A DNA stretch of 64,000 bases, taken from Rhodocista pekingensis. GTDB taxonomy: Bacteria > Pseudomonadota > Alphaproteobacteria > Azospirillales > Azospirillaceae. The stretch is from assembly GCF_042665545.1 (NCBI RefSeq), contig NZ_JBHTCM010000004.1, forward strand, positions 434,001 to 498,000. The letters run 5' to 3'. Positions 43,513-52,610 of this stretch are shown one piece after another (position 1 is the first letter of the stretch; every line of letters starts with the position of its first letter). A program made the translations under genes and the position numbers. The notes beneath the pieces are model-generated. The model had not been told where the DNA came from and did no database searches. It worked only from the letters and a program-made list of their open reading frames with translations.

Positions 43513-44393
43513 TGCAGAGACTCCCCGGCCAGCCCGTGGACCAGCGCGAAGACCGGTGCCGCCACGATCAGCCCGTCGATGCGGTCGAGCAGACCGCCAT
43601 GGCCGGGAATGAGGTGACCGCTGTCCTTCACGTGGCTGCGCCGCTTCATGAATGATTCGAACAGGTCGCCCGCCTGACCCGCGACGGCCAGACAGGCGGC
43701 GATGAGGGCCGCGACGAGCGGCCGGCCGGCATCGGCGAAGAAGGCGACCCCCGCCCCCACCAGGGCCGCGGCCAGCATGCCCCCGATCAGGCCGGCCCAG
43801 GTCTTCTTCGGACTGACCCGCGGCGCCAGCTTCGGCCCGCCGATGGTCCGCCCGGCCGCATAGGCGCCGATGTCGGTCGCCCAGATGGCCAGCAGCAGGA
43901 AGAAGAAGAGACTGCGCCCGTCCTCGCCGGTGGCGTTACGCAGCCACATCAGGGCGACGCAGGCCAGCGCGATATAAGGGACGGTGAGCGCGACAAGGGC
44001 GCGCGGCCCCACCCCGGCCAGCAGGCAGGCGCCATACAGCGCCACAGTGGCGGCGGCAGCGACCGGCAGGGCGGTCGCCGTTCCCCAGGCGAGGTCGGCC
44101 GCCATGACGGCGCCCACGGCCACGAGCGACAGCAGCAGGGGCATGAGCGTTGCGGGCGCCGGCGCGACCAGCCGCACCCATTCCCGCACCGACAGGGCGG
44201 CCGCGAGCACCACCAGCGCGTCGAACACCGGACCGCCGAACCAGACGGCAGCCAGCACGGGCGGGGCGAGGATGATCGCGGAAAGGAAACGGGTCTTCAG
44301 GTCGCTCGACCGCGCGCCCGCCGGCGCCGGCTCAGCGGCTGCCGACCGATGCCCCGAACCGGCGATCCCGCCGGTGGTACTCTTGGATGGCAT
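43503..44393 (-). CDS. cdsA: phosphatidate cytidylyltransferase
   Basis: Makes CDP-diacylglycerol, precursor of the phospholipids. It is a polytopic membrane protein. Conserved cytoplasmic blocks are LAPRVSPKKTWAGLIGG and the C-terminal signature KDSGHLIPGHGGLLDRIDGL. The start is unsettled. The homologous part begins around DLKTRFLSAIILAP near 44305, but the nearest ATG upstream in frame is 44393. That ATG overlaps the uppS 3' end by 62 bases; no ATG, GTG or TTG lies between. The 44393 choice gives 296 residues. Confidence 0.92.
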   Translation of the reverse strand: MPSKSTTGGIAGSGHRSAAAEPAPAGARSSDLKTRFLSAIILAPPVLAAVWFGGPVFDALVVLAAALSVREWVRLVAPAPATLMPLLLSLVAVGAVMAADLAWGTATALPVAAAATVALYGACLLAGVGPRALVALTVPYIALACVALMWLRNATGEDGRSLFFFLLLAIWATDIGAYAAGRTIGGPKLAPRVSPKKTWAGLIGGMLAAALVGAGVAFFADAGRPLVAALIAACLAVAGQAGDLFESFMKRRSHVKDSGHLIPGHGGLLDRIDGLIVAAPVFALVHGLAGESLQWW

Positions 44394-45096
44394 CTTCGAG
44401 ATCGCGTTTGGTGAAGTCTGGCCACAGGGTATCGACGAACACCAACTCCGCATAGGCCAATTGCCACAACAGGAAGTTGCTTATCCGCTTCTCCCCGCTC
44501 GTGCGGATGCACAGGTCGGGATCGGGTATGCCGGCCGTCGAGAGATAGTTGGCGAACCGTCCCTCATCGATGTCCGCCGGCTCCAGGTGCCCCGCCTTCA
44601 CCTGCTCGGCGATCTGGCGGGTGGTGCTGGCGATCTCCTGGCGGCCGCCGTAGCTGAGGGCGATCACCAGGGTCAGCGTCTCATTCGCGGCCGTCAGGGA
44701 TTCGGCATTGTCGATCAGCGAGATGATGTCCTTGGACAGGCGCGAGCGGTCCCCGATCACCCGGAGCCGCACGCCGTTCTTGTGCAGGGACGCGATCTCG
44801 CCGCGCAGATAGAACCGCAGGAGCTGCATGAGGTCGGAAACCTCGTCCCGCGGCCGGTTCCAGTTCTCCGAGGAGAAGCTGTAGAGCGTCAGGTAGCGGA
44901 TGCCCAGTTCCCGGGCCGCCTCCAGGGCACGCCGGACCGCCTCGACGCCCTTTCGGTGGCCGGCGGTGCGGGGCAGTCCGCGTGCGGTTGCCCAGCGCCC
45001 GTTGCCATCCATGATGATGGCGACGTGGACCGGTGGGGCGCCTTGCGGCAGGGGGGAGGAAACGGCCATGGCAGCGGCGCCCGGACCCTCGCTCAA
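44332..45096 (-). CDS. uppS: undecaprenyl diphosphate synthase (isoprenyl transferase)
   Basis: Cis-prenyltransferase making the C55 lipid carrier for peptidoglycan and lipopolysaccharide. It has 254 residues. The catalytic Asp is D30 in HVAIIMDGNGRWA; the blocks GHRKGVEAVRRALEAARELG, LTLYSFSSENWNRP, and DPDLCIRTSGEKRISNFLLW are all present. Its start overlaps the frr stop by four bases. Confidence 0.97.
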   Translation of the reverse strand: MSEGPGAAAMAVSSPLPQGAPPVHVAIIMDGNGRWATARGLPRTAGHRKGVEAVRRALEAARELGIRYLTLYSFSSENWNRPRDEVSDLMQLLRFYLRGEIASLHKNGVRLRVIGDRSRLSKDIISLIDNAESLTAANETLTLVIALSYGGRQEIASTTRQIAEQVKAGHLEPADIDEGRFANYLSTAGIPDPDLCIRTSGEKRISNFLLWQLAYAELVFVDTLWPDFTKRDLEDAIQEYHRRDRRFGASVGSR

Positions 45097-45650
45097 ACCT
45101 GCATGATTTCCTTTTCCTTGGTCGCCAGCGCCTCATCGATCTTCTTGATGTGGGCGTCGGTCAGGCCCTGGACCTTGTCGGCCCAGGTCTTCTGCTCGTC
45201 CTCGGAAATATCCCCGTCCTTCAGGAGCTTCTTCAGCATGTCCATACCATCGCGGCGCACGTTGCGGACGGCCACCCGGGCCTGTTCCGCATACTTCGCT
45301 GCGACTTTGGCCAATTCCTGGCGACGTTCCTGGTTCAGTTCCGGAATCGGCACGCGGAGGGTCTGCCCGTCGGACTGGGGGTTCAGGCCCAGGCCGGCGT
45401 CGCGGATCGCCTTCTCCACGGCCTTCACCAGCGAGCGGTCCCAGACCTGCACGGTGATGAGGCGCGGCTCCGGAACGCCGACCGTGGCGACCTGGTTCAG
45501 CGGGCTGGAACTGCCGTAGGCGTCCACATACACCGGATCGAGCAGCGTGGTGGAGGCGCGGCCCGTGCGGAGGCCGCCGAATTCCTTACGCAGCGTCTCG
45601 ACAGCGCCATCCATGCGGCGCTCGAAGCTCTTGATGTCGGGTTCGGCCAC
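45093..45650 (-). CDS. frr: ribosome recycling factor
   Basis: Splits post-termination ribosomes with EF-G. It has 185 residues, with GGLRTGRASTTLLDPVYVDA, VQVWDRSLVKAVEKAIRDA, and the C-terminal helix pair with RVAVRNVRRDGMDMLKKL. It is one base downstream of pyrH and overlaps uppS. Confidence 0.98.
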   Translation of the reverse strand: MAEPDIKSFERRMDGAVETLRKEFGGLRTGRASTTLLDPVYVDAYGSSSPLNQVATVGVPEPRLITVQVWDRSLVKAVEKAIRDAGLGLNPQSDGQTLRVPIPELNQERRQELAKVAAKYAEQARVAVRNVRRDGMDMLKKLLKDGDISEDEQKTWADKVQGLTDAHIKKIDEALATKEKEIMQV

Positions 45651-45651
45651 C

Positions 45652-46374
45652 TTATTCCTCTTCGGTTATTATGGTGAACTTGCCCCGCCCGGCCATCACC
45701 TCGGCGAAGGCGCCGTCGGTGTGGATCGAGAAGACCAGGATGGGAATCCTGTTCTCACGAGCCAGGGAGATGGCGGAGGCGTCCATCACCTGCAAGTCCT
45801 GGGACAGAACCTGAAGGTAGCTTAGCCTATCATACCGCGTCGCGTCCTGATGCTTCTTGGGGTCGGCCGAATAGACGCCGTCGACCTTGGTCCCCTTGAG
45901 CAGGGCATCGCAGCCCATTTCCGAGGCGCGCAGCGCCGCGGCGGTATCGGTCGTGAAGAAGGGATTGCCGGTGCCTGCGGCAAAAATCACCACCCGCCCC
46001 TTTTCCATGTGGCGGACGGCACGGCGGCGGATGTAGGGCTCGCAGACGCTGGCCATGGGAATCGCGGACTGCACCCGCGTCTGCACCCCCACCTTCTCCA
46101 GCGCATTCTGGACGGCGAGCGAGTTCATCACCGTCGCCAGCATGCCCATGTAGTCGGCGGTGGCGCGCTCCATGCCGGTGGCGGCTGCCGAGATCCCGCG
46201 GAAGATGTTTCCACCGCCGATCACCAGGCAGACCTCGACGCCCATCGCGATGACGGCGCGGACCTCGTCGGCGACGCGGTCAACGACCTGGGGATCGAGA
46301 CCGTAGTCCCGGTCGCCCATCAGGGCCTCGCCCGATATCTTCAGCAGAACACGTCGGTAGCGGCCGTCGCTCAC
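45652..46374 (-). CDS. pyrH: UMP kinase
   Basis: Phosphorylates UMP to UDP, feeding the CTP synthase at 14-15.7 kb. The 240-residue amino-acid-kinase-fold protein has VLLKISGEALMGDRDYGLDP, VCLVIGGGNIFRG, MGMLATVMNSLAVQNALEK, FAAGTGNPFFTTDTAAALRA, and KGTKVDGVYSADPKKH. A hairpin separates it from tsf. Confidence 0.98.
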   Translation of the reverse strand: MSDGRYRRVLLKISGEALMGDRDYGLDPQVVDRVADEVRAVIAMGVEVCLVIGGGNIFRGISAAATGMERATADYMGMLATVMNSLAVQNALEKVGVQTRVQSAIPMASVCEPYIRRRAVRHMEKGRVVIFAAGTGNPFFTTDTAAALRASEMGCDALLKGTKVDGVYSADPKKHQDATRYDRLSYLQVLSQDLQVMDASAISLARENRIPILVFSIHTDGAFAEVMAGRGKFTIITEEE

Positions 46375-46406
46375 GGGCAGGTCCTTTCCCCGGTATCGGT
46401 CGGGAA

Positions 46407-46436
46407 GGTCGGAAGCCCCCGGGGGAGCTTCCGACC
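46407..46436 (-). terminator. hairpin between tsf and pyrH
   Basis: GGTCGGAAGC (46407-46416) and GCTTCCGACC (46427-46436), with an inner CCCC/GGGG that can pair. It is a strong stem 23 bases after the tsf stop and 32 bases before the pyrH start. No U-tract. Confidence 0.6.
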
Positions 46437-46459
46437 GACAACAGCGGATGTCCGGGCGA

Positions 46460-47383
46460 TCAACCGGCCATCGAGGCGACTTCGGCGGCGAAGTCGCTCG
46501 TGGTCTTCTCGATGCCCTCGCCCAGCGCGAAGCGGACGAAGCCGGTCAGCGCCACCGGGGCGCCGACGGTCTTCGCGGCGTTCTCGACGACCTTGCGGAT
46601 CTTGGTCTCGCCGTCCACGACGAAGACCTGCTCCAGCAGGACCACTTCCTCGTAGTACTTGCGGACGCGGCCCTCGACCATCTTCTGAACGATCTCCTCC
46701 GGCTTGCCGCTGGCGCGGGCCTGCTCGGCCAGGACGTCGCGCTCACGGTTCAGCTTGGACGGATCGACGTCGGCGACGTCCAGCGCCTCCGGACGGGCCG
46801 CGGCGATGTGCATGGCGATCTGCTTGCCCAGCTCCTGGAGCTTCGCCTGATCACCGGCCGATTCCAGCGCGACGAGCACGCCGATCTTGCCGAGGTTCGG
46901 CACCAGCGAGGAGTGCATGTAGGTCGAGACGATGCCCTGCGTCACCGACAGCCTGGCGGCGCGACGGATCGTCATGTTCTCGCCGATCGTGGCGACGAGG
47001 TGCGTCAGCTCCTCGGCGACGGTGCGGCCGGTGCCCGGGAAGGGCTGGGACTGCAACGTCCCGACGTCGTCGCCGGTGGTCAGCGCCAGTTCCGTCACCT
47101 TGGCGACGAAGTTCTGGAAGGTCTCGTTGCGGGCGACGAAGTCGGTCTCGGCATTGACCTCGACGCAGGCGCCGGCCGTCGGGGCGGCGACGACACCGAC
47201 CAGACCCTCGGCGGCGACGCGGCCGGACTTCTTTGCGGCGGCGGCCAGACCCTTCTTGCGCAGCCAGTCCACCGCGGCTTCCATGTCACCGCTGGTTTCG
47301 GTCAGCGCCTTCTTGCAGTCCATCATCCCGGCGCCGGTCTTCTCGCGCAGCTCCTTCACGAGCGCAGCACTGATCTCCGCCAT
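46460..47383 (-). CDS. tsf: translation elongation factor Ts
   Basis: Nucleotide-exchange factor for EF-Tu. The start at 47383 (MAEISAALVKELREKTGAGM) gives 307 residues; the open frame upstream is spacer and is not homologous. Conserved parts are MMDCKKALTETSGDMEAAVD, AEGLVGV, VEVNAETDFVARN, and the C-terminal LLEQVFVVDGE. It is 98 bases downstream of rpsB with a long hairpin in between. Confidence 0.98.
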   Translation of the reverse strand: MAEISAALVKELREKTGAGMMDCKKALTETSGDMEAAVDWLRKKGLAAAAKKSGRVAAEGLVGVVAAPTAGACVEVNAETDFVARNETFQNFVAKVTELALTTGDDVGTLQSQPFPGTGRTVAEELTHLVATIGENMTIRRAARLSVTQGIVSTYMHSSLVPNLGKIGVLVALESAGDQAKLQELGKQIAMHIAAARPEALDVADVDPSKLNRERDVLAEQARASGKPEEIVQKMVEGRVRKYYEEVVLLEQVFVVDGETKIRKVVENAAKTVGAPVALTGFVRFALGEGIEKTTSDFAAEVASMAG

Positions 47384-47427
47384 CTTCGCCTCTCTTCCGA
47401 AATCTCGGTGAACCTTGAACAAACAGC

Positions 47428-47472
47428 GGGGCGGCCGGCCCGTCCCCCGGAGGGAACGGGACCGGCCGCCCC
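47428..47472 (-). promoter_or_regulatory. long hairpin in the rpsB-tsf spacer (attenuator or processing site)
   Basis: GGGGCGGCCGG (47428-47438) pairs with CCGGCCGCCCC (47462-47472). Inside, CCCGT (47439-47443) pairs with ACGGG (47456-47460), with one bulged base. The result is at least 16 base pairs filling half of the 98-base spacer. A stem in this place is known from E. coli rpsB-tsf, where it lowers tsf expression; function here is inferred. Confidence 0.6.
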
Positions 47473-47481
47473 GGCACGCAC

Positions 47482-48267
47482 TCACGCCTGGGCCGGAGCC
47501 TGCTCGGCGTCCTCGGCCGGAAGCACCTCTTCCGGGGCCTCCTCGGCGGCGCCGAGGTCGATGCCGGCCGCGCTCATCTCGGCCTGCAAGCCGTCCAGCA
47601 CCGCACCGGAGATCAGCTCGCAGTAGGTGTCGATGGCGCGCAGGGCGTCATCATTGCCCGGGACCGGGAAGGTGACGCCGTCCGGATCGCTGTTGCTGTC
47701 GACCACGGCCACGACCGGAATGCCGAGCTTGTTGGCCTCCTGGATCGCCAGCGACTCCTTGTTGGTGTCGATGATGAACAGCAGGTCCGGCAGGCCGCCC
47801 ATGTCCCGGATGCCGCCGAGCGCGCGCTCCAGCTTGTCGCGCTCGCGCGTCATGTTCAGCAGCTCCTTCTTGGTACGGCCGGACTGCTCACCGGCGGCGA
47901 GCTGCTCGTCCATCTCCTTCAGGCGGCGGATCGACTGGGAGATGGTCTTCCAGTTGGTCAGCATGCCGCCGAGCCAGCGGTGGTTGACATAGTACTGGCC
48001 GCAGCGCTTGGCGGACTCGGCGACCTTCTCCTGCGCGGCGCGCTTGGTGCCGACGAACAGGACGCGGCCGCCGCCGGCCACCACGTCACGCACCGCCTGC
48101 ATGGCGCGGTACATCATCGGGACCGACTGCTCCAGGTCGATGATGTGGACACCGTTGCGCACGCCGAACAGGTACGGCGCCATCTTCGGGTTCCAGCGCC
48201 GGGTGTGGTGACCGAAATGCACGCCGGCTTCCAGGAGCTGGCGCATCGTGAAGGTGGGAATGGCCAT
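47482..48267 (-). CDS. rpsB: 30S ribosomal protein S2
   Basis: Small-subunit ribosomal protein on the 30S platform region. The start at 48267 (MAIPTFTMRQLLEAGVHFGH) gives 261 residues; the longer open frame is shadow. The family blocks HHTRRWNPKMAPYLFGVRNG, IIDLEQ, LGGMLTNWKTISQSIRRL, and VVAVVDSNSDPDGVTFPVPG are present. The acidic Ala/Glu-rich tail (about 230-261) is longer than in E. coli, as is common in alphaproteobacteria. First gene of the long array ending at lpxB. Confidence 0.98.
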   Translation of the reverse strand: MAIPTFTMRQLLEAGVHFGHHTRRWNPKMAPYLFGVRNGVHIIDLEQSVPMMYRAMQAVRDVVAGGGRVLFVGTKRAAQEKVAESAKRCGQYYVNHRWLGGMLTNWKTISQSIRRLKEMDEQLAAGEQSGRTKKELLNMTRERDKLERALGGIRDMGGLPDLLFIIDTNKESLAIQEANKLGIPVVAVVDSNSDPDGVTFPVPGNDDALRAIDTYCELISGAVLDGLQAEMSAAGIDLGAAEEAPEEVLPAEDAEQAPAQA

Positions 48268-48396
48268 GGGAAATCTTCCTTTTCCGGTTGATCCTCCGCG
48301 GGCGACGTCCGGAGACAAGGTCCGGACACCGGATCGGGGCGCCGCAATGCAAGCGCACGCACCGCAAGCCCGCGTGTGGGATTGACGACGGGCGGT

Positions 48397-48425
48397 TAAA
48401 TACCGCCGGGGCCCCGCCAATGCAA
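48397..48425 (-). promoter_or_regulatory. candidate promoter of rpsB
   Basis: On the minus strand TTGCAT (48425-48420), a 17-base spacer, TATTTA (48402-48397). The TATTTA lies in the only AT-rich patch of the 256-base divergent spacer. This gives a leader of about 120 bases before rpsB, long enough for S2 autoregulation. Confidence 0.5.
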
Positions 48426-48523
48426 CCCCGCCGAGGGCCGGCTGACGCATGGCACCCGCCGGGACTTGGCAGCCCGTGCCCGGGCGCCTATGGTCCGCCC
48501 GCATTCCCCTCCGACCGAGCACC

Positions 48524-49081
48524 ATGTCCATTCCCTCGCACAGCTTCTTCATCGACAGCGCGGACCTCGCCATGGCCCCGTCCCTTCCCGCCGGCGCGGT
48601 GAGCGTGACCGCCGCCGACCTGCCGGAGGCCGCGCGCCCGCTGCTCGACCATGAACGCGGCATGACCGCGACGCTGGAGGCCGCCTGGGACGAGACGATG
48701 GCGCTGGAGGTGCTGGACGCGCACGAGGTCGGGGAGTGCCTGGCGCGCACCGTCCTGCTCTATGGCGCGGACAGCGGACGGCCGGTGGAGCTGGGCCGAA
48801 TCGTCATCCATCTGCCCTCCCTGCCGGAGTGCATCCATGAGCCGGTGCGCGGCGGCATCCTGCCCTTCGGCACGCTGCTGGCCCAGGCGGGGGTCGCCTT
48901 CCGCAGCCGGCCGGACGGATTCTTCCGCATCCCGGCCACCGCTCCCGATCTGGCCGCCCTGCCCGCGCTGGCGGGCTGCACGGGCGAGCTGTTCGGGCGC
49001 ACGGCGCGGGTGAGCCGTCTGGACGGCACCCTGCTGGCCGAAGTGACGGAGATCCTGACCGCCCTGCCTGCCCGGGACTGA
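48524..49081 (+). CDS. chorismate-lyase-like (UbiC/DUF98 fold) protein
   Basis: A 185-residue protein from MSIPSHSFFIDSADL at 48524; an earlier ATG at 48449 adds 25 residues without clear function. The core LLDHERGMTATLEAAWDETM, VLDAHEVGECLARTVLL, VELGRIVIHLPSL, and GILPFGTLLAQAGVAF resembles the chorismate lyase fold, where the motif MT-TLE and the PFG/PLG turn are shared. UbiC makes 4-hydroxybenzoate for ubiquinone. This is a distant match by eye, and the substrate is unproven. It is divergent from rpsB and convergent with dnaE. Confidence 0.5.
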   Translation: MSIPSHSFFIDSADLAMAPSLPAGAVSVTAADLPEAARPLLDHERGMTATLEAAWDETMALEVLDAHEVGECLARTVLLYGADSGRPVELGRIVIHLPSLPECIHEPVRGGILPFGTLLAQAGVAFRSRPDGFFRIPATAPDLAALPALAGCTGELFGRTARVSRLDGTLLAEVTEILTALPARD

Positions 49082-49112
49082 GAGCCGCAGGCCCCAGGCC
49101 CCCTTACCGCGC

Positions 49113-52100
49113 CTACAGGTCCTGCACGTCCACGATGCCGGGGATCGACTTGATCGCGGCGCGGCTGCCGGCGTCGATCAACAGGGCCTGCGGCAGCAGG
49201 ATCTCGACCTCCGTCATCAGATCCACCTCCACCGCCACCTGGATGCGACCGCGCCCGGGCCGCAGACGCTTCAGCACGGACTGGAGCGTGGGCAGCGGCG
49301 CCTCGTCCTTCACCACGATGCGCATGCCCGCGGCGGTGCGTGCGACCTCCTCCTCCAGCGGCAGGACCTGGCTGCCGGTCAGGCGCAGTTCCTCACCGTT
49401 CTGCTGCACGTCCACCAGAATCAGCACGGCCTTGCCGGCCTCCAGCAGCTCGCGCGCCGGCGCCAGCGCCTCGGAGAACAGGGTCACCTCGTAGACGCCG
49501 GAGCTGTCGGACATCGAGACGAAGGCGAATCGGTTGCCGCTCTTGGCCGTCCGTTCCTGCCGCGCAACGACGATACCGGCCATCTTGAAGCGGGTGGACC
49601 CGCCCCGCGCGACCCGTGCGGCCAGATCGGCGAAACGGACCACGCCCAGCCGCTCCAGCGCCTTGCCGTAGCCGTCCAGCGGGTGGGCGGAGAGGTAGAA
49701 GCCGATCGCCTCGAACTCGTGGCGGAGCTTCTCCAGCGGGTCCCAGTCGGCGATGCGGGGCAGGTCCGGCGCCTTCAGCGCCGCCGAGGCGCCGAACAGG
49801 CTGGCCATGCCGCTCTCGCGCTGCTGCGCCTCGGACTGGGCGAAGCGCATGATCGTGTCCAGCCCGGCGAAGAGCTGGTGCCGGTTCGCGGTCAGCGCGT
49901 CGAAGGCGCCGGCGCAGACCAGCTTCTCCATCATCCGCTTGTTGATGGCGCCGGTGTCCACCCGACGCGCGAAGTCGAAGACATCCTTGAAGGGCCCGTT
50001 GGCGCGGCGTTCTGCCACGACGGCCTCCATGGCGGGCAGGCCGACGCCCTTGATGGCGGCCAGGGCGTAGCGCACCGCCCGCTCCCCGCCCGGCATCACC
50101 TCGACCGTGAAGCGCTCGCCGGAGCGGTTGATGTCGGGCGGCAGCAGTCGGACCCGCAGCCGGTCCAGCTCCTGCTTGAACTGGTTCAGCTTGTCGGTGT
50201 TGCCCAGATCGTAGGTCATGGTCGCGGCCATGAACTCGACCGGGAAGTTGGCCTTCAGATAGGCCGTCTGGTAGGCGACCAGGGCATAGGCGGCGGCGTG
50301 CGACTTGTTGAAGCCGTAGCCGGCGAACTTGTTCACCTGGTCGAAGATGAGGCCCGAATGCTCCTCATCGACGCCCATCTTCTCCCGGGCACCGGCAATG
50401 AACTTCGCGCGCTCCTTCTCCATCTCCTCCTTGATCTTCTTGCCCATGGCGCGGCGCAGCAGGTCGGCGCCGCCGAGGCTGTAGCCGGCCAGCACCTGGG
50501 CGATCTGCATGACCTGCTCCTGGTAGACCATGATCCCGAAGGTCTCCTTCAGGATCGGCTCCAGCGAGGGGTGCATGTAGTCCGGGGCCTCCTCCCCGAA
50601 CTTCACCTTGATGTACTTGGGGATGTTGTCCATCGGGCCGGGCCGGTAGAGCGACACCAGCGCGATGATGTCCTCGATCCGGTTCGGCTTCATGCGGCGC
50701 AGCACGTCGCGCATGCCCGAACTTTCAAGCTGGAACACGCCCGAGCTTTCCGCCCGTCCCAGGAGCCCGTAGGACTTCTCGTCCAGCATGGGCAGGTCCA
50801 GCAGGTCCAGCTCCACCGCGCGGTCGCGGACATGGTCCACGGCTGTCTTCAGCACGCTGAGCGTCTTCAGGCCCAGGAAGTCGAACTTCACCAGCCCCGC
50901 CAGCTCGACATACTTCATGTTGAACTGGGTGACCGGCATGTCGGAACGCGGATCGCGGTAGAGCGGCACCAGCTCGTCCAGCGGCCGGTCGCCGATCACG
51001 ACACCCGCCGCGTGGGTGGAGGCGTGGCGGTAGAGCCCCTCCAGCTTCAGCGCGATGTCGAGCAGGCGGCCGACCGTCTCGTCCGACTTCCGCATGTCCT
51101 GCAACAACGGCTCGCCGTCGATGGCCTGTTGCAGGCTGACCGGGTTGGCCGGGTTGTTCGGGATCAGTTTGCAGATCCTGTCCACCTGCCCGTAGGGCAT
51201 CTGGAGCGTGCGGCCGACGTCGCGCACGACGGCGCGGGCCTGGAGCTTACCGAAGGTGATGATCTGCGCGACCTTGTCGTAGCCGTACTTGCGCTGGACG
51301 TAGCGGATCACCTCGTCACGGCGGTCCTGGCAGAAATCCACGTCGAAGTCCGGCATGGACACGCGCTCGGGATTGAGGAAGCGCTCGAACAGCAGGCCGT
51401 AGCGGATCGGGTCCAGGTCGGTGATGGAGAGCGACCACGCCACCAGCGAGCCGGCTCCCGAACCGCGCCCCGGCCCGACCGGGATGCCCTGCCCCTTGGC
51501 CCACTTGATGAAGTCCGACACGATCAGGAAGTAGCCGGGAAACTTCATCTTGACGATGGTGTTCAGCTCGAAATCCAGGCGCTCGCGGTACTGCGCCTCG
51601 ATCCCGGCCCGTGTCTCCGGCGTCTGGTCCGGCGCGAAGACATACTTTTCCAGCCGCCAGGTCAGGCCCTCGTGCGCCTGTCGGCGCAGCTCGTCGGCCT
51701 CCAGCTCCTCCTGCGCCTGCTTGCTGTCGCCGGGCACGAAGGCGGGCAGGATGGGGTTCACCTTCTTCGGCATGTAGGCGCAGCGCCGGGCGATCACGAC
51801 CGTGTTGTCCACCGCTTCCGGCAGGTCGGCGAACAGCTCGCGCATCTCCGCGGCCGACTTGAAGCAGTGGTGCGGCGTGACCCGCCGCCGCTCCTCCTGC
51901 ATGATGTAGGCGCCCTCCGCGATGCAGAGCAGCACGTCGTGCGCCTGGTGCATTCCCGGATCGGCGAAATAGGCGTCGTTTGTAGCGACCAGCGGCAGGT
52001 CGTGGGCGTAGGCCAGATCGATCAGGTCCGGCTCGATGCGGTCCTCCATCTGCCCGATCGGCCCTTCCGGATGGCGCATCAGCTCGACATAGAGACGGCC

Positions 52101-52610
52101 GGGGAACAGCGCCTTGAGGCGCAGCAGCAGCTCCTCCGCATGCGGCTTCTGCCCTTCCGCCAGGAGCCGCCCGACGCCGCCGCCGGGGCCGCCGGTCAGG
52201 CAGATCAGCCCCTCGCTGTGCCCCTCCAGGTCGTCCACCGAGACCTGGGGAAGGAGGCCCGGCTCCGTCTCCAGATACGCCTTGGAGACGAGCTTCATCA
52301 GGTTGCGGTAGCCCTGCTGGCTCTGCACCAGCAGCACGAGCTGGTCGGCCGCCGGGCCCGTCGTGCGGCCCAGGCTCCGCTTCTGCGGCCCCCAGCTCCT
52401 GATCCACATCTGGCAGCCGATGATCGGCTGGATGCCGGCATCGGCCGCGGCCATGGCGAATTCCAGGCAGCCGAACAGGTTGCCGGTATCCGTCACGGCG
52501 ACGGCCGGCATGCCCTGCTTCTGGCAGAGCTTGACCAGTTCCTTGACCTTGATCGCCCCTTCGGACAGCGAGTACGCCGAATGGACGCGGAGATGGATGA
52601 AGTCGCTCAC
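49113..52610 (-). CDS. dnaE: DNA polymerase III alpha subunit
   Basis: Replicative C-family polymerase; 1165 residues. It has a PHP domain at about 1-270 (FIHLRVHSAYSLSEGAIKVK), then the palm with the catalytic aspartates in MPDFDVDFCQDRRDEVI. The KFAGYGFNKSHAAAYALVAY block, helix-hairpin-helix (AIKGVGLPAMEAV) and an OB fold at about 985-1080 (KMAGIVVARQERTAKSGNRF) follow. Its opening sequence and length match the main DnaE1 rather than the SOS-linked DnaE2. Positioned between lol/pro genes and rpsB, as in relatives. Confidence 0.98.
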   Translation of the reverse strand: MSDFIHLRVHSAYSLSEGAIKVKELVKLCQKQGMPAVAVTDTGNLFGCLEFAMAAADAGIQPIIGCQMWIRSWGPQKRSLGRTTGPAADQLVLLVQSQQGYRNLMKLVSKAYLETEPGLLPQVSVDDLEGHSEGLICLTGGPGGGVGRLLAEGQKPHAEELLLRLKALFPGRLYVELMRHPEGPIGQMEDRIEPDLIDLAYAHDLPLVATNDAYFADPGMHQAHDVLLCIAEGAYIMQEERRRVTPHHCFKSAAEMRELFADLPEAVDNTVVIARRCAYMPKKVNPILPAFVPGDSKQAQEELEADELRRQAHEGLTWRLEKYVFAPDQTPETRAGIEAQYRERLDFELNTIVKMKFPGYFLIVSDFIKWAKGQGIPVGPGRGSGAGSLVAWSLSITDLDPIRYGLLFERFLNPERVSMPDFDVDFCQDRRDEVIRYVQRKYGYDKVAQIITFGKLQARAVVRDVGRTLQMPYGQVDRICKLIPNNPANPVSLQQAIDGEPLLQDMRKSDETVGRLLDIALKLEGLYRHASTHAAGVVIGDRPLDELVPLYRDPRSDMPVTQFNMKYVELAGLVKFDFLGLKTLSVLKTAVDHVRDRAVELDLLDLPMLDEKSYGLLGRAESSGVFQLESSGMRDVLRRMKPNRIEDIIALVSLYRPGPMDNIPKYIKVKFGEEAPDYMHPSLEPILKETFGIMVYQEQVMQIAQVLAGYSLGGADLLRRAMGKKIKEEMEKERAKFIAGAREKMGVDEEHSGLIFDQVNKFAGYGFNKSHAAAYALVAYQTAYLKANFPVEFMAATMTYDLGNTDKLNQFKQELDRLRVRLLPPDINRSGERFTVEVMPGGERAVRYALAAIKGVGLPAMEAVVAERRANGPFKDVFDFARRVDTGAINKRMMEKLVCAGAFDALTANRHQLFAGLDTIMRFAQSEAQQRESGMASLFGASAALKAPDLPRIADWDPLEKLRHEFEAIGFYLSAHPLDGYGKALERLGVVRFADLAARVARGGSTRFKMAGIVVARQERTAKSGNRFAFVSMSDSSGVYEVTLFSEALAPARELLEAGKAVLILVDVQQNGEELRLTGSQVLPLEEEVARTAAGMRIVVKDEAPLPTLQSVLKRLRPGRGRIQVAVEVDLMTEVEILLPQALLIDAGSRAAIKSIPGIVDVQDL

